In this document: one piece after another, positions 9,083-18,603 of the stretch | Position numbering within the stretch: the first letter of the stretch is position 1 | How the letters are laid out: every line of letters starts with the position of its first letter | From: Zhihengliuella flava | Lineage (GTDB): Bacteria; Actinomycetota; Actinomycetes; Actinomycetales; Micrococcaceae | Reading direction: 5' to 3' | Assembly (NCBI RefSeq): GCF_015751895.1 | Contig: NZ_JADOTZ010000001.1 | Location: forward strand, 2,790,001-2,854,000 | DNA length: 64,000 bases | Position numbers and translations under genes: made by a program | The notes under the pieces: model-generated | Told to the model about the DNA's origin: nothing | Database searches by the model: none | Seen by the model: only the letters and a program-made list of their open reading frames with translations

Positions 9083-9801
9083 GACGCGGCTCCCAGCGCG
9101 AGCGCGCGGTAGGCCTCAAGGCCCGCACCCGCGTCGCCGTCGTAGACCACCGCCCCGGAATCGACCACCAGGACGCGGTCCGCCCGCGCCGCGAAGTCGA
9201 GGTCATGCGTTGCATAAATGACCTGCTGCTCCAGCGTGTCGAGCGTTCGCTCGAGCAGGGCCTGATTGCGCAAATCCAGCAAGGTGGTGGGCTCGTCGGC
9301 CACGAGCAGGCGCTGTCCCGCGGCGAGGACCGAGGCGAGGGCGACGAGCTGCCGTTCGCCACCGGAGAGGTCAAAGACGCTGCGCTCGGCGAGATGGGAG
9401 ATGCCGAGGGCGGACAAGGTGGCGAGGGCGCGGCTTCGCCGCTCCTGCCGGTCCTTGACGGTCGCCTTCAGGGATAGCTCGACGTCCTCGACCACCACCG
9501 GCATGACTAGTTGGGCCGCAGGATCGGTAAAGAGAAAACCGGTCAGGCGACGCACACGCTTTGGCTCCGCGGTCGTGCTGTATCCGCCGACTCGCACCTC
9601 ACCCGCGGTCGGGCGTACGAGCCCGTTGATGAGTTTGAGCAGGGTGGACTTACCGGAGCCGTTCGCGCCGACGACGGCAATGCGCGGTTCCGTCAGGGAC
9701 AAGGTGGTCGGTGCCAGCAGGGTGCGTCTGGCGGCCTCGCCCCCAGCGTGGTCTTCGACGCTGACAGTGGCGGCGTCGAACTCAACACCGATCTCGGTCA
9801 T
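9079..9801 (-). CDS. bioM: ECF transporter ATPase BioM (EcfA)
   Basis: About 240 aa ABC ATPase. Walker A GANGSGKST, Q-loop FLFTDPAAQL (the DPxxQ form is typical for ECF ATPases), signature LSGGERQLV, Walker B LLVADEPTTLLD and YATHDLDF. A single ATPase with one EcfT and one BioY is the dedicated BioMNY arrangement. Start is uncertain: ATG 9801 or GTG 9819, neither with a good ribosome site; 9819 lies only 7 bp after the bioY stop. Confidence 0.9.
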   Translation of the reverse strand: MTEIGVEFDAATVSVEDHAGGEAARRTLLAPTTLSLTEPRIAVVGANGSGKSTLLKLINGLVRPTAGEVRVGGYSTTAEPKRVRRLTGFLFTDPAAQLVMPVVVEDVELSLKATVKDRQERRSRALATLSALGISHLAERSVFDLSGGERQLVALASVLAAGQRLLVADEPTTLLDLRNQALLERTLDTLEQQVIYATHDLDFAARADRVLVVDSGAVVYDGDAGAGLEAYRALALGAAS

Positions 9802-9825
9802 ACCTCTAGTAACCCACACCCTGGA

Positions 9826-10464
9826 CTACGCGTGGAAATCGCGGCGAGCCAGGCGTGGAAAGGCCTTGAAGGCTGTCGCCGCAATGGCCGCAGCGAGGAA
9901 GCACTTGAGGAGGTCTCCCGGCCAGTACGGCAGGTCGTACAGTGCAGCCTGCGCCAACGGCAGATCCATGACCAGGCTCATGCCGAGGATGCCCAAGGGG
10001 TGGGTCGCGATGACCGAGCCGGCAAAGGCGGCGACGAAGAGCCACAGCAGGCGGAAACGGCGCGTTCGGCGCAGGACCAGCGTGGCGAGAGCACCCGTAA
10101 TCAGCGCGTTGAGCGGGAAAGCGATCAGGTATCCCGCGGTCGGGCCAGCGAGCACGGCGAGGCCGCCGGAGAACTTGGCGAAGATCGGCACCCCAGCGAG
10201 GCCCACCACCACGTACAGCAACGCCGCTGTGCTGCCCCGCAGCCCGCCGAGGATCAATCCGCAGAGGGCGACGCCCAAGGTTTGGAGGGTAATCGGTACG
10301 CCGAGTGGGCCCACGGGGATGGCGGGGATGAGCGCCAGCACGGCGATCACGGCAGCGAAGACGGCGATGAGCGCGACGTCGCGTGCCCCCCAGCGAGACT
10401 CACGCTGCGGCGCGCTGACAGCGGAACCGGAGACCGGCGTCGTCGGATCGGTGTGATGTGTCAC
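9826..10464 (-). CDS. bioY: biotin transporter substrate-binding subunit BioY
   Basis: 212 aa, six membrane segments. Characteristic BioY text: IPVGPLGVPITLQTLGV, then GLAGVPIFAKFSGG, GPTAGYLIAFP and WPGDLLKCFLAA near the end. It captures biotin for the ECF module encoded downstream. GTG 10464 is chosen because GAGGAG lies 7 bp upstream; the frame remains open far upstream across the divergent ABC-F gene but that part is a shadow. A BioQ-like operator sits 34-50 bp upstream. Confidence 0.93.
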   Translation of the reverse strand: MTHHTDPTTPVSGSAVSAPQRESRWGARDVALIAVFAAVIAVLALIPAIPVGPLGVPITLQTLGVALCGLILGGLRGSTAALLYVVVGLAGVPIFAKFSGGLAVLAGPTAGYLIAFPLNALITGALATLVLRRTRRFRLLWLFVAAFAGSVIATHPLGILGMSLVMDLPLAQAALYDLPYWPGDLLKCFLAAAIAATAFKAFPRLARRDFHA

Positions 10465-10496
10465 GAAAGCTCCTCTGCGGGGCCACAAGGACCCGA

Positions 10497-10513
10497 ATTG
10501 AACGGTGTTCAAT
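10497..10513. promoter_or_regulatory. BioQ-like operator upstream of bioYMN
   Basis: Perfect palindrome ATTGAAC-GGT-GTTCAAT. The TGAAC-N3-GTT core matches the reported binding pattern of BioQ, the TetR-type biotin regulator of Corynebacterium and Mycobacterium. It lies in the intergenic region between bioY (minus) and the ABC-F gene (plus), next to a possible bioY -10 (TACCAT on the minus strand). It indicates biotin-responsive control of bioYMN. Confidence 0.7.
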
Positions 10514-10587
10514 GATGGTACACGAGCGAGACTCGCTAGACTGGACCGTCTGTCATTTCCGCGTCCCCGTCGAAAGGAAACCCGCCG

Positions 10588-12189
10588 GTGATCTCCGTAG
10601 CCGACCTCGAATTGCGAGCCGGCGCCCGGCTCCTCATGGACGAGGTGTCCTTCCGCATTGATAATGGCGACAAGATTGGCCTCGTGGGCCGCAACGGCGC
10701 CGGCAAAACCACCATGACTCGGGTGCTCGCGGGGGAGGGGGAGCCGGCCGCTGGCACGGTGACCCGCAACGGCAAGATCGGGTACCTCCCGCAGGATCCG
10801 AGGACCCCGAACATGGACCAACTGGCGCGGGACCGCATTCTCTCGGCGCGCGGGCTCGACGCCGTCGTCGGCAAGCTGCGGAAGGCGCAGGAGGACATGG
10901 CCAGTGAGGACGATGCCGTCCGCGAGAAGGCCATGCGCCGCTACGATCGGCTCGAAGCCGAATTCGTGGCCGGAGGTGGCTACGCCGCCGAGTCCGAGGC
11001 CGCGGCGATCTCGAATAATCTGGCGCTGCCCGAGCGCATTCTCAATCAGCCGCTGAAGACGCTCTCCGGCGGACAGCGCCGCCGCGTTGAGCTGGCCCGC
11101 ATTCTGTACTCGGACGCGGACACCTTGCTGTTGGACGAGCCCACCAACCACCTCGACGCCGATTCCATCACCTGGCTGCGTGAGTTCCTGAAGAATCATC
11201 AGGGCGGGCTGCTGGTGATCTCTCACGACACGGACTTGTTGGAGGCCACCGTCAACAAGGTGCTCTACCTCGACGCGATGCGGGCCACGGTGGACGTCTA
11301 CAACATGGGCTGGAAGCGCTATCAGGACCAGCGCGTGGCTGATGAGGAGCGCCGCCGCAAGGAGCGCGCCACCGCGGAGAAAAAGGCCGCCCAGCTCAAG
11401 GATCGGGCCGCCAGGTTTGGGGCCAAGGCCTCCAAAGCCTCCGCCGCCCAGCAGATGGCGGCCCGCGCCGACAAGCTGTTGGCCGGACTCGAGGAGGTGC
11501 GTCAGACGGACCGGGTCGCCGCGCTGCGCTTCCCCACCCCTGCACCGTGCGGCAAAACCCCGCTCATGGCGCAGGGCCTGAGCAAGTCTTACGGCTCGCT
11601 AGAGATCTTCACCGATGTTTCCCTGGCCATCGATCGCGGTTCCAAGGTGGTCATCCTCGGGCTCAATGGTGCTGGCAAGACGACGCTGCTGCGGATGCTC
11701 GCGGGCGTCACCCAACCAGACACCGGGGAGCTGGAGCCAGGCCATGGGCTCAAGATCGGCTACTACGCGCAGGAACACGAGACGCTGGATCACGAGGCGT
11801 CCGTGCTGCAGAACATGCGCAACGCCGCGCCGAGCCACTTGGGCGATGCGGAGGTGCGCGGCATCCTCGGCTCGTTTTTGTTCACCGGTGACGACGTGGA
11901 CAAGCCGGCCGGCGTGCTCTCCGGTGGAGAAAAGACGCGCCTGGCGCTGGCGACGATCGTCGCCTCCAGCGCCAACGTGTTGCTACTCGACGAGCCAACG
12001 AACAACTTGGATCCCGCCTCCCGCGCAGAAATCCTCGGAGCGCTGGCTAGCTTTGAAGGCGCCGTGGTCATGGTGAGCCACGATGAGGGCGCCGTCGAGG
12101 CGCTCAATCCCGAGCGCGTGGTGTTGCTCCCAGATGGCGACGAAGATTTGTTCAGCGACGAGTACTTGGAGCTCGTGACCCTCGCGTAG
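10588..12189 (+). CDS. ABC-F family ATP-binding protein
   Basis: 533 aa with two ABC domains in one chain and no membrane segment. Domain 1 has GRNGAGKTT and LSGGQRRRVE with LLLDEPTNHLD; domain 2 has GLNGAGKTT, LSGGEKTRLA and LLLDEPTNNLD. The middle linker is charged and helical (DEERRRKERATAEKKA). ABC-F proteins act on ribosomes as translation factors. GTG 10588 has AAAGGA upstream. The same type of gene (Rv1473) lies in the suf-fabG region of Mycobacterium, in keeping with conserved gene order. The exact ABC-F subfamily is not resolved. Confidence 0.93.
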   Translation: MISVADLELRAGARLLMDEVSFRIDNGDKIGLVGRNGAGKTTMTRVLAGEGEPAAGTVTRNGKIGYLPQDPRTPNMDQLARDRILSARGLDAVVGKLRKAQEDMASEDDAVREKAMRRYDRLEAEFVAGGGYAAESEAAAISNNLALPERILNQPLKTLSGGQRRRVELARILYSDADTLLLDEPTNHLDADSITWLREFLKNHQGGLLVISHDTDLLEATVNKVLYLDAMRATVDVYNMGWKRYQDQRVADEERRRKERATAEKKAAQLKDRAARFGAKASKASAAQQMAARADKLLAGLEEVRQTDRVAALRFPTPAPCGKTPLMAQGLSKSYGSLEIFTDVSLAIDRGSKVVILGLNGAGKTTLLRMLAGVTQPDTGELEPGHGLKIGYYAQEHETLDHEASVLQNMRNAAPSHLGDAEVRGILGSFLFTGDDVDKPAGVLSGGEKTRLALATIVASSANVLLLDEPTNNLDPASRAEILGALASFEGAVVMVSHDEGAVEALNPERVVLLPDGDEDLFSDEYLELVTLA

Positions 12190-12216
12190 CGTCGCGGCCT
12201 AGCGTGACCGGGGCAG

Positions 12217-13113
12217 CTAGCCTCGGCTGCGCTGGTCCTCGAGGGCGTCCAGATAGGCGTCTTCCATCTCCTCGTCCGTGGGGGCGCCATCCCGGCGGGA
12301 GGGCGTCTTGCGGCGTGGCGCCCGGTAGGCGGAGTGCTTGACCTCCAGTCCGGCGGCTTCGGCCTCCGCGCGTTCCTCACGATCCTCGCGGTTGATCCGA
12401 GCCTGCTGGCGTGCGGCCCAGACGAGGGCGACGAACCCGAGGACGCCGAACGCGAACCACTGCAGGGAGTAGGAGAGGTGATTGCCCTCGTCGAGGACCG
12501 GGCGCTCCAGTGCCGCTGGCGTCTCGGCAGCGGCGGGGGACTCAGCGGCCAACGCGCCGTAGGCGCCCGTGGCGACGTCGTATCCCAAGAGTTCCTGAAT
12601 GTGCGGCAAGTCGATGGACGCGACTTGGCCTTCCGGGGCGCCGCGGTCCAGCGTTGGTTCGCCGGCGCGTAGCCGCGCGGTGACCTCCACGGTCCCCGCT
12701 GGCGGGGCTGGGACGGTGTCCGGCCGGCCGGCGTGCTCGTTGCCGATGGGCAACCAGCCTCGATCGATGAGCACGACGTCGCCGCTGTCCGTGCGGAACG
12801 GGACCAGGACCTCGTACCCCGGGCGGCCGTTCAGCGGCCGATTGCGGGCAATCAGAGTGTCCTCGGTCAAGTACTCGCCGCGCATCAGGACGGGCGTCCA
12901 TTCCTGCTGCTCCGGCAGCTGCTCGAAGAAGCCCTCCGCAGCGGAAAAAGCCAGCGGCTCGGCGTCGTAATTGTTCTCGACGATCTGATTGGCGGCCTTG
13001 GCCTCATCGAGTCGGTTCATTTGCCAATTGCCGAGTGCGGCGCAGGCCAGCGCGAACACACAGACCAGAGCGAGCCAGCCGAACCAGCGAGTGCTCATCA
13101 AAAAGCGGTACAC
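12217..13113 (-). CDS. SURF1 family cytochrome oxidase biogenesis protein
   Basis: 298 aa. One N-terminal membrane helix (WFGWLALVCVFALACAALGNWQ) and one C-terminal helix (SLQWFAFGVLGFVALVWAA) flank the periplasmic SURF1 domain, which includes RNRPLNGRPGYEVLVPF and VLIDRGWLPIG, both hallmark motifs. The cytosolic tail is charged. SURF1 proteins help heme a insertion into aa3 oxidase. GTG 13113 gives the usual start VYRFLMSTRW with GGAG 12-15 bp upstream; ATG 13098 is an alternative. Confidence 0.92.
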   Translation of the reverse strand: MYRFLMSTRWFGWLALVCVFALACAALGNWQMNRLDEAKAANQIVENNYDAEPLAFSAAEGFFEQLPEQQEWTPVLMRGEYLTEDTLIARNRPLNGRPGYEVLVPFRTDSGDVVLIDRGWLPIGNEHAGRPDTVPAPPAGTVEVTARLRAGEPTLDRGAPEGQVASIDLPHIQELLGYDVATGAYGALAAESPAAAETPAALERPVLDEGNHLSYSLQWFAFGVLGFVALVWAARQQARINREDREERAEAEAAGLEVKHSAYRAPRRKTPSRRDGAPTDEEMEDAYLDALEDQRSRG

Positions 13114-13117
13114 GGGC

Positions 13118-13390
13118 CTAGGACTCCTTGGGGCCAGATTCCGGGCGGGGGCCTGGGGTAGCGGCGGGGTCAAACGGGACGCTGTCCTTGAACAACCCAC
13201 GTTGGGTCAGGTAATCCTGCAACCACGCCACGTGGTCCGGGCAGGCGAGCCACTGTTTCCGCCGCTCGGGGGTATGAATGCGCGGGTTGTTCCACAGCAG
13301 GGTCCACGCGGCGGCTGCGCGGCATCCTTTGCGGGAACAGGTGGGCTGCTCCGGCCCGTCGGTACCCGCGAGCTGATCGAAAATACTCAT
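13118..13390 (-). CDS. conserved small cysteine-containing protein
   Basis: 90 aa. Contains two cysteines early (TCSRKGCRAAAAW) and a later CPDHVAWLQDYL, resembling a short zinc-binding actinobacterial protein family of unknown function. It sits between DUF3099 and SURF1 genes; its start overlaps the DUF3099 stop (13387-13390), so the three form an operon. No enzymatic motif recognised. Confidence 0.75.
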   Translation of the reverse strand: MSIFDQLAGTDGPEQPTCSRKGCRAAAAWTLLWNNPRIHTPERRKQWLACPDHVAWLQDYLTQRGLFKDSVPFDPAATPGPRPESGPKES

Positions 13391-13779
13391 GGCTGCTCTC
13401 TGCGCTCCTGGCGTGTCTTCGCGTCCGCCGCGGCCGGCGGGTCTTCGTAGAATTCACCCTCCAGCGTGACGGGTCCCTCTTCGGCCGGTTCTGGAGCTGT
13501 CAGGGCGTCCTGCGGTGCGTGATCAATGACGCTCGACGCGCCGGATTCGCGGAGGTGGTCACGGCCAGCTCCGTTAGCGACGACGACGGCTACCCAGGGC
13601 AGCAGGACCGCGCCGGCGAGGCACACCCAGACGAACCAAGAATCGAGGAAGAAGAAGGCCGCGATGAAGCACACCACACGGATGGCCATCGTCAGCGTGT
13701 ATTTGAACATGCGCGAGTGCACGTCGACGCTGTGGGACTCGTCGGCCTCCGTGATCTTGTGTGTCTCTGGTTCGCGCAT
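13387..13779 (-). CDS. DUF3099 family membrane protein
   Basis: 130 aa. The N-terminus HKITEADESHSVDVHSRM is followed by two adjacent membrane helices (TMAIRVVCFIAAFFF and WFVWVCLAGAVLLPWVAVVVA), the layout of DUF3099. The C-terminus is acidic. Function unknown. First gene of the small operon running to SURF1; divergent from fabG with a 147-bp spacer. Confidence 0.85.
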   Translation of the reverse strand: MREPETHKITEADESHSVDVHSRMFKYTLTMAIRVVCFIAAFFFLDSWFVWVCLAGAVLLPWVAVVVANGAGRDHLRESGASSVIDHAPQDALTAPEPAEEGPVTLEGEFYEDPPAAADAKTRQERREQP

Positions 13780-13806
13780 CAGCTCTTTCCTGCAGTTGCT
13801 CCGTGA

Positions 13807-14652
<846 letters not shown>

Positions 14653-14689
14653 CCACCGGACGAACTTGGAGGGTTCCTACAAGCGTCGC

Positions 14690-14725
14690 GGGCGCCCGGC
14701 ACTGGCAAAATAGGTCCGGGCGCCC
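14690..14725. terminator. inverted repeat between fabG and the second SDR
   Basis: GGGCGCCCGG and its complement CCGGGCGCCC separated by 16 bases, 38 bp after fabG stop. No T-run follows. It could attenuate or terminate transcription between the two reductase genes. Confidence 0.5.
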
Positions 14726-14780
14726 TGCGTGCGTAGGGCTATTTGACGCTTTCCCACAGAAAAAGGAATGAGGAGCCACC

Positions 14781-15548
14781 ATGAGCGAACCAGTTGTTGC
14801 GGATCTCAGCGGTCAGACGGCGATCGTCACGGGATCGTCCCGCGGAATCGGCGCGGAGACGGCCAAACTGCTGGCCGCCGCTGGCGCCAACGTCGTGGTC
14901 AACTACCGGCAAAAGGCCCCCCGCGCTAACAAAGTGGTCGCGGCGATCGAGGAAGCTGGCGGACGGGCCATTGCCGTGGGCGCGGACCTGACCGCGGATG
15001 GCGGGGCGCAGTCGCTGGTCGATGCCGCCGTCGAGCAGTTTGGGAGCGTGGATATTCTGGTCCTCAACGCCTCCGGAGGGATGGAGTCCGGCCTCGGCGA
15101 GGACTACGCGCTGCGCCTGAACCGTGACGCCCAGGTCAACATGCTGGAGGCGGCCACGGCCGCGATGCAGCCGGGCGGTCGTGTGGTCTTCGTGACCAGC
15201 CATCAGGCGCACTTCATCAAGACGGTGCCCACCATGGACGCCTACGTTCCGGTGGCTCAGTCCAAGCGCGCGGGCGAGGACGCCCTCCGTGAACGCCTCC
15301 CGCAGCTTGCTGAGCGGGGCCTGACCTTCGTCGTCGTCTCCGGGGACATGATCGAAGGCACCATCACCGCCACGCTGCTGGATCGATCCACGCCGGGGGC
15401 CATCGAGGCCCGCCGCGAGGCCGCTGGCAAGCTCTACTCCGTCGAGGAGTTTGCCGCCGAGGTCTCTGCCATGGTTACTGCCGACGTCGAACACGGCCAC
15501 ACCGAGTACGTCGGTGGCGCGGAGGACTTCCTGGCCGCCGGCCAGTAA
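14781..15548 (+). CDS. SDR family oxidoreductase, FabL-like candidate enoyl-ACP reductase
   Basis: 255 aa Rossmann-fold SDR. The cofactor loop is TGSSRGIGAETA (residues 15-26), followed by VVVNYRQKA suggesting NADPH use. Catalytic residues look like Tyr and Lys in DAYVPVAQSK, which is Tyr-x6-Lys rather than the Tyr-x3-Lys of FabG; Tyr-x6-Lys with a GxxxGIG loop is the arrangement of FabL enoyl reductases. The gene occupies the place of inhA downstream of fabG. Ser in VTSHQAHF. The usual VDGG C-terminal motif is absent (YVGGAEDF instead). Enoyl reductase activity is inference; a generic SDR is the alternative. AGGAG precedes the ATG. Confidence 0.85.
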   Translation: MSEPVVADLSGQTAIVTGSSRGIGAETAKLLAAAGANVVVNYRQKAPRANKVVAAIEEAGGRAIAVGADLTADGGAQSLVDAAVEQFGSVDILVLNASGGMESGLGEDYALRLNRDAQVNMLEAATAAMQPGGRVVFVTSHQAHFIKTVPTMDAYVPVAQSKRAGEDALRERLPQLAERGLTFVVVSGDMIEGTITATLLDRSTPGAIEARREAAGKLYSVEEFAAEVSAMVTADVEHGHTEYVGGAEDFLAAGQ

Positions 15549-15586
15549 TCCGTAACGCCCGTCCGGGCAGACCGGCTTCCAGTCAC

Positions 15587-15623
15587 GAGGGGCCGCCAGC
15601 GAGTCGATCGCTGGCGGCCCCTC
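15587..15623. terminator. hairpin terminator after the FabL-like SDR
   Basis: GAGGGGCCGCCAGCGA and its complement with a 5-base loop, 39 bp after the SDR stop and 36 bp from the VanW gene stop on the other strand. Well placed to end both converging units. Confidence 0.85.
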
Positions 15624-15658
15624 GCCGTTGCTGCACCGATGATGACGAGCGAGACCGG

Positions 15659-17389
15659 TTAGGAGTCGTCGTCGGCGTTGTCGTCCTCGTCCTCGCTCGG
15701 TGGCGGCCCGCAGACGACCTCGTGCCACGGGGCATAGGTCCACGTCAGGGTCTCGCGCGGCAGCGATTCATCAGCGGAAACGCGAGTCCGCGTGTTGGTG
15801 ACGGTGAAACCACGCTGTCCGCCGGACTCGGAGACGCATTCGTCGGCCTCGTTGTACTTGGTCTCCGGTTCGGTGAAGTTGTAGTGCTCGCTGGTCGAGG
15901 TGGTTACGTCCCAGTACTTGGTGCCCCACAGCCGCGTGTACACGCGGTCGTCGCCGACCCAGGCCTGAATCATCACGGCCGTGTCCGTGTTGTTCTTCCA
16001 CTTCATGTCGATCTGCCCCTCCCAGAGGGTGGACTCGCGTCCAGCGGGGTAGCGCTCGAACCAGCGGGAGTGCGGCCGGTGCTCGACGTCGTCGTAGCCG
16101 GCCAACCAGCCCACGTTGAACATCTGCGTCGAGATTTGGGACAGCCCCCCGCCGAGGGCGGTGGTGGAGAACCCCTCCTCGACGACGCCCGATTCGAAGT
16201 AGCCGTTCTCCTTCGTGATCGGGCCCAAGACCTCGATGAGGGAGAACGTCTCTCCGGGCTCGACGATCACGCCGTTGAGCTTGCGCTGGCCGGCCTCGAG
16301 ATTCTGCGTGCGCACCGAATCGTACTGTGGGTAGGGCGTGGAGAACGTCAGAATCTCCTCGTCAATGCCCCAGGCCTCGGCGTCCTCGGTGGTGAAGTCC
16401 GGCTCGGTGACCTCGGCCTCGACGACGGCGGAGCGCTCCTCCGTGGTCGACGCGGCGACGATCTTTTCACTGAGGCCCTCAGGATTCACGCGCAAGCCCG
16501 TGGTGGACTTGATGATGGTGGGCCGGCTGTCCTCGAGAACCACCTGCGCGTTCTTCGCTTCGAGGCCCAGTTCAGGGTTGTCCTGGCCGACTGATTCGAC
16601 GATTTTTTCCTCATCCAGTTCCAACCGCACCTGCCCGTTGTCGGCAACGAACGTGGCGCTGTTGGCCAACAGCTGTGGAGAGAGCTCCGCGGATTGTTCC
16701 TCGGCCCGGATGGTGATGGGATCCGCGACGAGCGGCTCGGCCAGGTCAGTCACGGCGCGTTCAAACTCGGCGGCGGAGACCTCGGGCGGCGTTTCGGTGG
16801 TGGGCAAGTCGATGGGTGCGGCCGCGTCGAACCAACGCTCAACGACGGTTCCGAACGCGGCGTCCTGAGCCACCTGGGCACCGGCCATCGGCTCTGTGAT
16901 CACCGGTTCAATCTCGTTGAAGCCCAACGCACCCTCCGTGGGGGCCACGTCGAGCGTTTCGGCGGCTGTGGTCAGCGCCGCTCGCAACGCGTCGTCGTCC
17001 ACGGCTTGTTCCGGCGCGATCTCCGATCCGCCGACCACGTGCTGCCAGAGCACCAGTGGATCCAGCGTGAATTCGGTGTAGGGGTGGATGGTCGCGGGTA
17101 AGTCCAGTTCCAGCCCCGCCTGCGCCGGGTCGATCGTCACGGTCTCCGCGTTGGCCGTCAGCTCAACGTCGCGTTCGGCTAAGGGCCCGAGCTCCGATTC
17201 CAAGCGGTCCACGGCGGCCTGAGACGCCAAACCGCCGACGTCGACCCCGTGCACGGTGGTCCCGTGCGGCACCTGCCCACTGAGCGCGACGGCGGCTAGG
17301 GCGTAGCCGCCCGCCAGCACGACGGCCGTGGAACCGCCGATGAGCCATCCTTTGGCGGCGCGGCTCAGAGTCTTGCGTTGTGACGTCAC
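15659..17389 (-). CDS. VanW family cell-envelope protein
   Basis: 576 aa. One N-terminal membrane anchor (WLIGGSTAVVLAGGYALAAVAL, positions 15-36) precedes a large extracytoplasmic part. Two repeated alpha/beta segments (about 45-330, each with GVDVGGL or VTDLAEPL-type text) fit peptidoglycan-binding domain PG_binding_4; the VanW domain follows (about 360-500: FSTPYPQYDSVRTQNL, IVEPGETFSLIEVLGP, GGGLSQISTQMFNVGW). The tail is acidic (EDEDDNADDD). Function in the wall is not established for this family despite its name from vancomycin clusters. Confidence 0.9.
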   Translation of the reverse strand: MTSQRKTLSRAAKGWLIGGSTAVVLAGGYALAAVALSGQVPHGTTVHGVDVGGLASQAAVDRLESELGPLAERDVELTANAETVTIDPAQAGLELDLPATIHPYTEFTLDPLVLWQHVVGGSEIAPEQAVDDDALRAALTTAAETLDVAPTEGALGFNEIEPVITEPMAGAQVAQDAAFGTVVERWFDAAAPIDLPTTETPPEVSAAEFERAVTDLAEPLVADPITIRAEEQSAELSPQLLANSATFVADNGQVRLELDEEKIVESVGQDNPELGLEAKNAQVVLEDSRPTIIKSTTGLRVNPEGLSEKIVAASTTEERSAVVEAEVTEPDFTTEDAEAWGIDEEILTFSTPYPQYDSVRTQNLEAGQRKLNGVIVEPGETFSLIEVLGPITKENGYFESGVVEEGFSTTALGGGLSQISTQMFNVGWLAGYDDVEHRPHSRWFERYPAGRESTLWEGQIDMKWKNNTDTAVMIQAWVGDDRVYTRLWGTKYWDVTTSTSEHYNFTEPETKYNEADECVSESGGQRGFTVTNTRTRVSADESLPRETLTWTYAPWHEVVCGPPPSEDEDDNADDDS

Positions 17390-17507
17390 GTGCGTTCAGT
17401 GCTTTCCGTTGCTGGTGTGTGACGCGCCGGAGAGGGCGCACCAAGCTCCAAGACTAACGGCAGCGGGTGTCATCTGAGCCCCGCGCCGGGGCGCAGGCCA
17501 CGGGTTG

Positions 17508-18494
17508 TTATCGGATTGTGCTAGAGGCGACGTCGACGCCGGCGTACACGCCCAGCAGGTCCAAGCGGGGCAGGTCGATGCGGGCGTCGGCGGCGACGGC
17601 GAGGGCCGGTTTGGCGCAGTAGGCCACACCCAGCCCTGCGGCGGACACCATGTCGAGGTCATTCGCTCCGTCGCCGGCCGCGATCGTCGCGGAGAGCTCC
17701 AGCCCGTGCTCGGCCGCCCAAGCACGCAGGTGCCGTTCCTTGGCTTCGCGGTCCACGACGTCACCGACGACCCGCCCGGTGAGGCGTCCTTCGATGACCT
17801 CCAATTCGTTGGCCAGCGCGTGGTCCAGGTGAAGCTCCTCCGCCCAGGGCGCCAGGATCTGTTGGAACCCGCCGGAGACGACGGCAACGATATGACCCGC
17901 TGCTTTGAAGGCCCGCACCAGCTCACGCGCGCCGGGGGAGAAAGCCACACGCTGGCGCACCTCGTCGATCACCGCCGCGTCGAGGCCCGCGAGGGCTTTC
18001 ACGCGTGCGTGCAGCGATTCGGCGAAGTCGAGCTCTCCGCGCATGGCGGCCTCGGTCACCTCGGCGACCTCCGCTTCGCGCCCCGCGTGTGCTGCCAAGA
18101 GCTCGATGACTTCCTGCTGAATCAGCGTCGAGTCCACGTCCATGATGAGGAGCTTGGTGTCGGCGCGAGTCAGGGCCGCGGGGACGACGGCGACCGTCTC
18201 ACCCGACCGTCCGGCCCCTCCATCGTCCTGCGGCGTCGGGACCCCCGAGTCGGCCAGCGCGGCGTCAACGGCGGCGCGTAGCGCCGGCACCTCGGCACCG
18301 GTGATGGCGAGGCGCTCCCCGGCGAATCGGGGCGCGGGAGCGTGCGTGGCGTCGTCGGACACGTCCGGGCACTGAACCGCGCTCACCTCGACGACGGTAC
18401 CCACCGCCGAGAGCGCCGCCTGAAGGGCTGCCGAAGTGAGAGCCGCGGGGGAATCGGCGGGGTGGACGTGGACGACGTGAGCGGTGATCTCCAT
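17508..18494 (-). CDS. serB: phosphoserine phosphatase SerB
   Basis: 328 aa. N-terminal ACT-like region (about 1-110) then a HAD phosphatase domain. Motif I IMDVDSTL places nucleophile Asp119 and Asp121; motif II VVSGGF; motif III GDGANDLDM. It removes phosphate from phosphoserine in the last step of serine synthesis. Start ATG 18494 (MEITAHVVHVHP) fits the ACT domain; the frame extends to 18530 without support. Divergent from the ABC ATPase gene at 18604. Confidence 0.94.
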   Translation of the reverse strand: MEITAHVVHVHPADSPAALTSAALQAALSAVGTVVEVSAVQCPDVSDDATHAPAPRFAGERLAITGAEVPALRAAVDAALADSGVPTPQDDGGAGRSGETVAVVPAALTRADTKLLIMDVDSTLIQQEVIELLAAHAGREAEVAEVTEAAMRGELDFAESLHARVKALAGLDAAVIDEVRQRVAFSPGARELVRAFKAAGHIVAVVSGGFQQILAPWAEELHLDHALANELEVIEGRLTGRVVGDVVDREAKERHLRAWAAEHGLELSATIAAGDGANDLDMVSAAGLGVAYCAKPALAVAADARIDLPRLDLLGVYAGVDVASSTIR

Positions 18495-18603
18495 GCCGCC
18501 ATTTTCCGTGGGGCAGGCAGCGTGGGGCAAAAGGCGAACCGATCATGACGGGCCCCGCACGTCGGGTGGGCGAAAAGCGCGCCGCTGGCCTAGTGTTTTC
18601 ACC

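Noticed and set aside
10465-11226. Minus-strand extension of the bioY frame to 466 residues
   Set aside because: It runs antisense through the ABC-F gene; BioY length and the GAGGAG before GTG 10464 define the real start.
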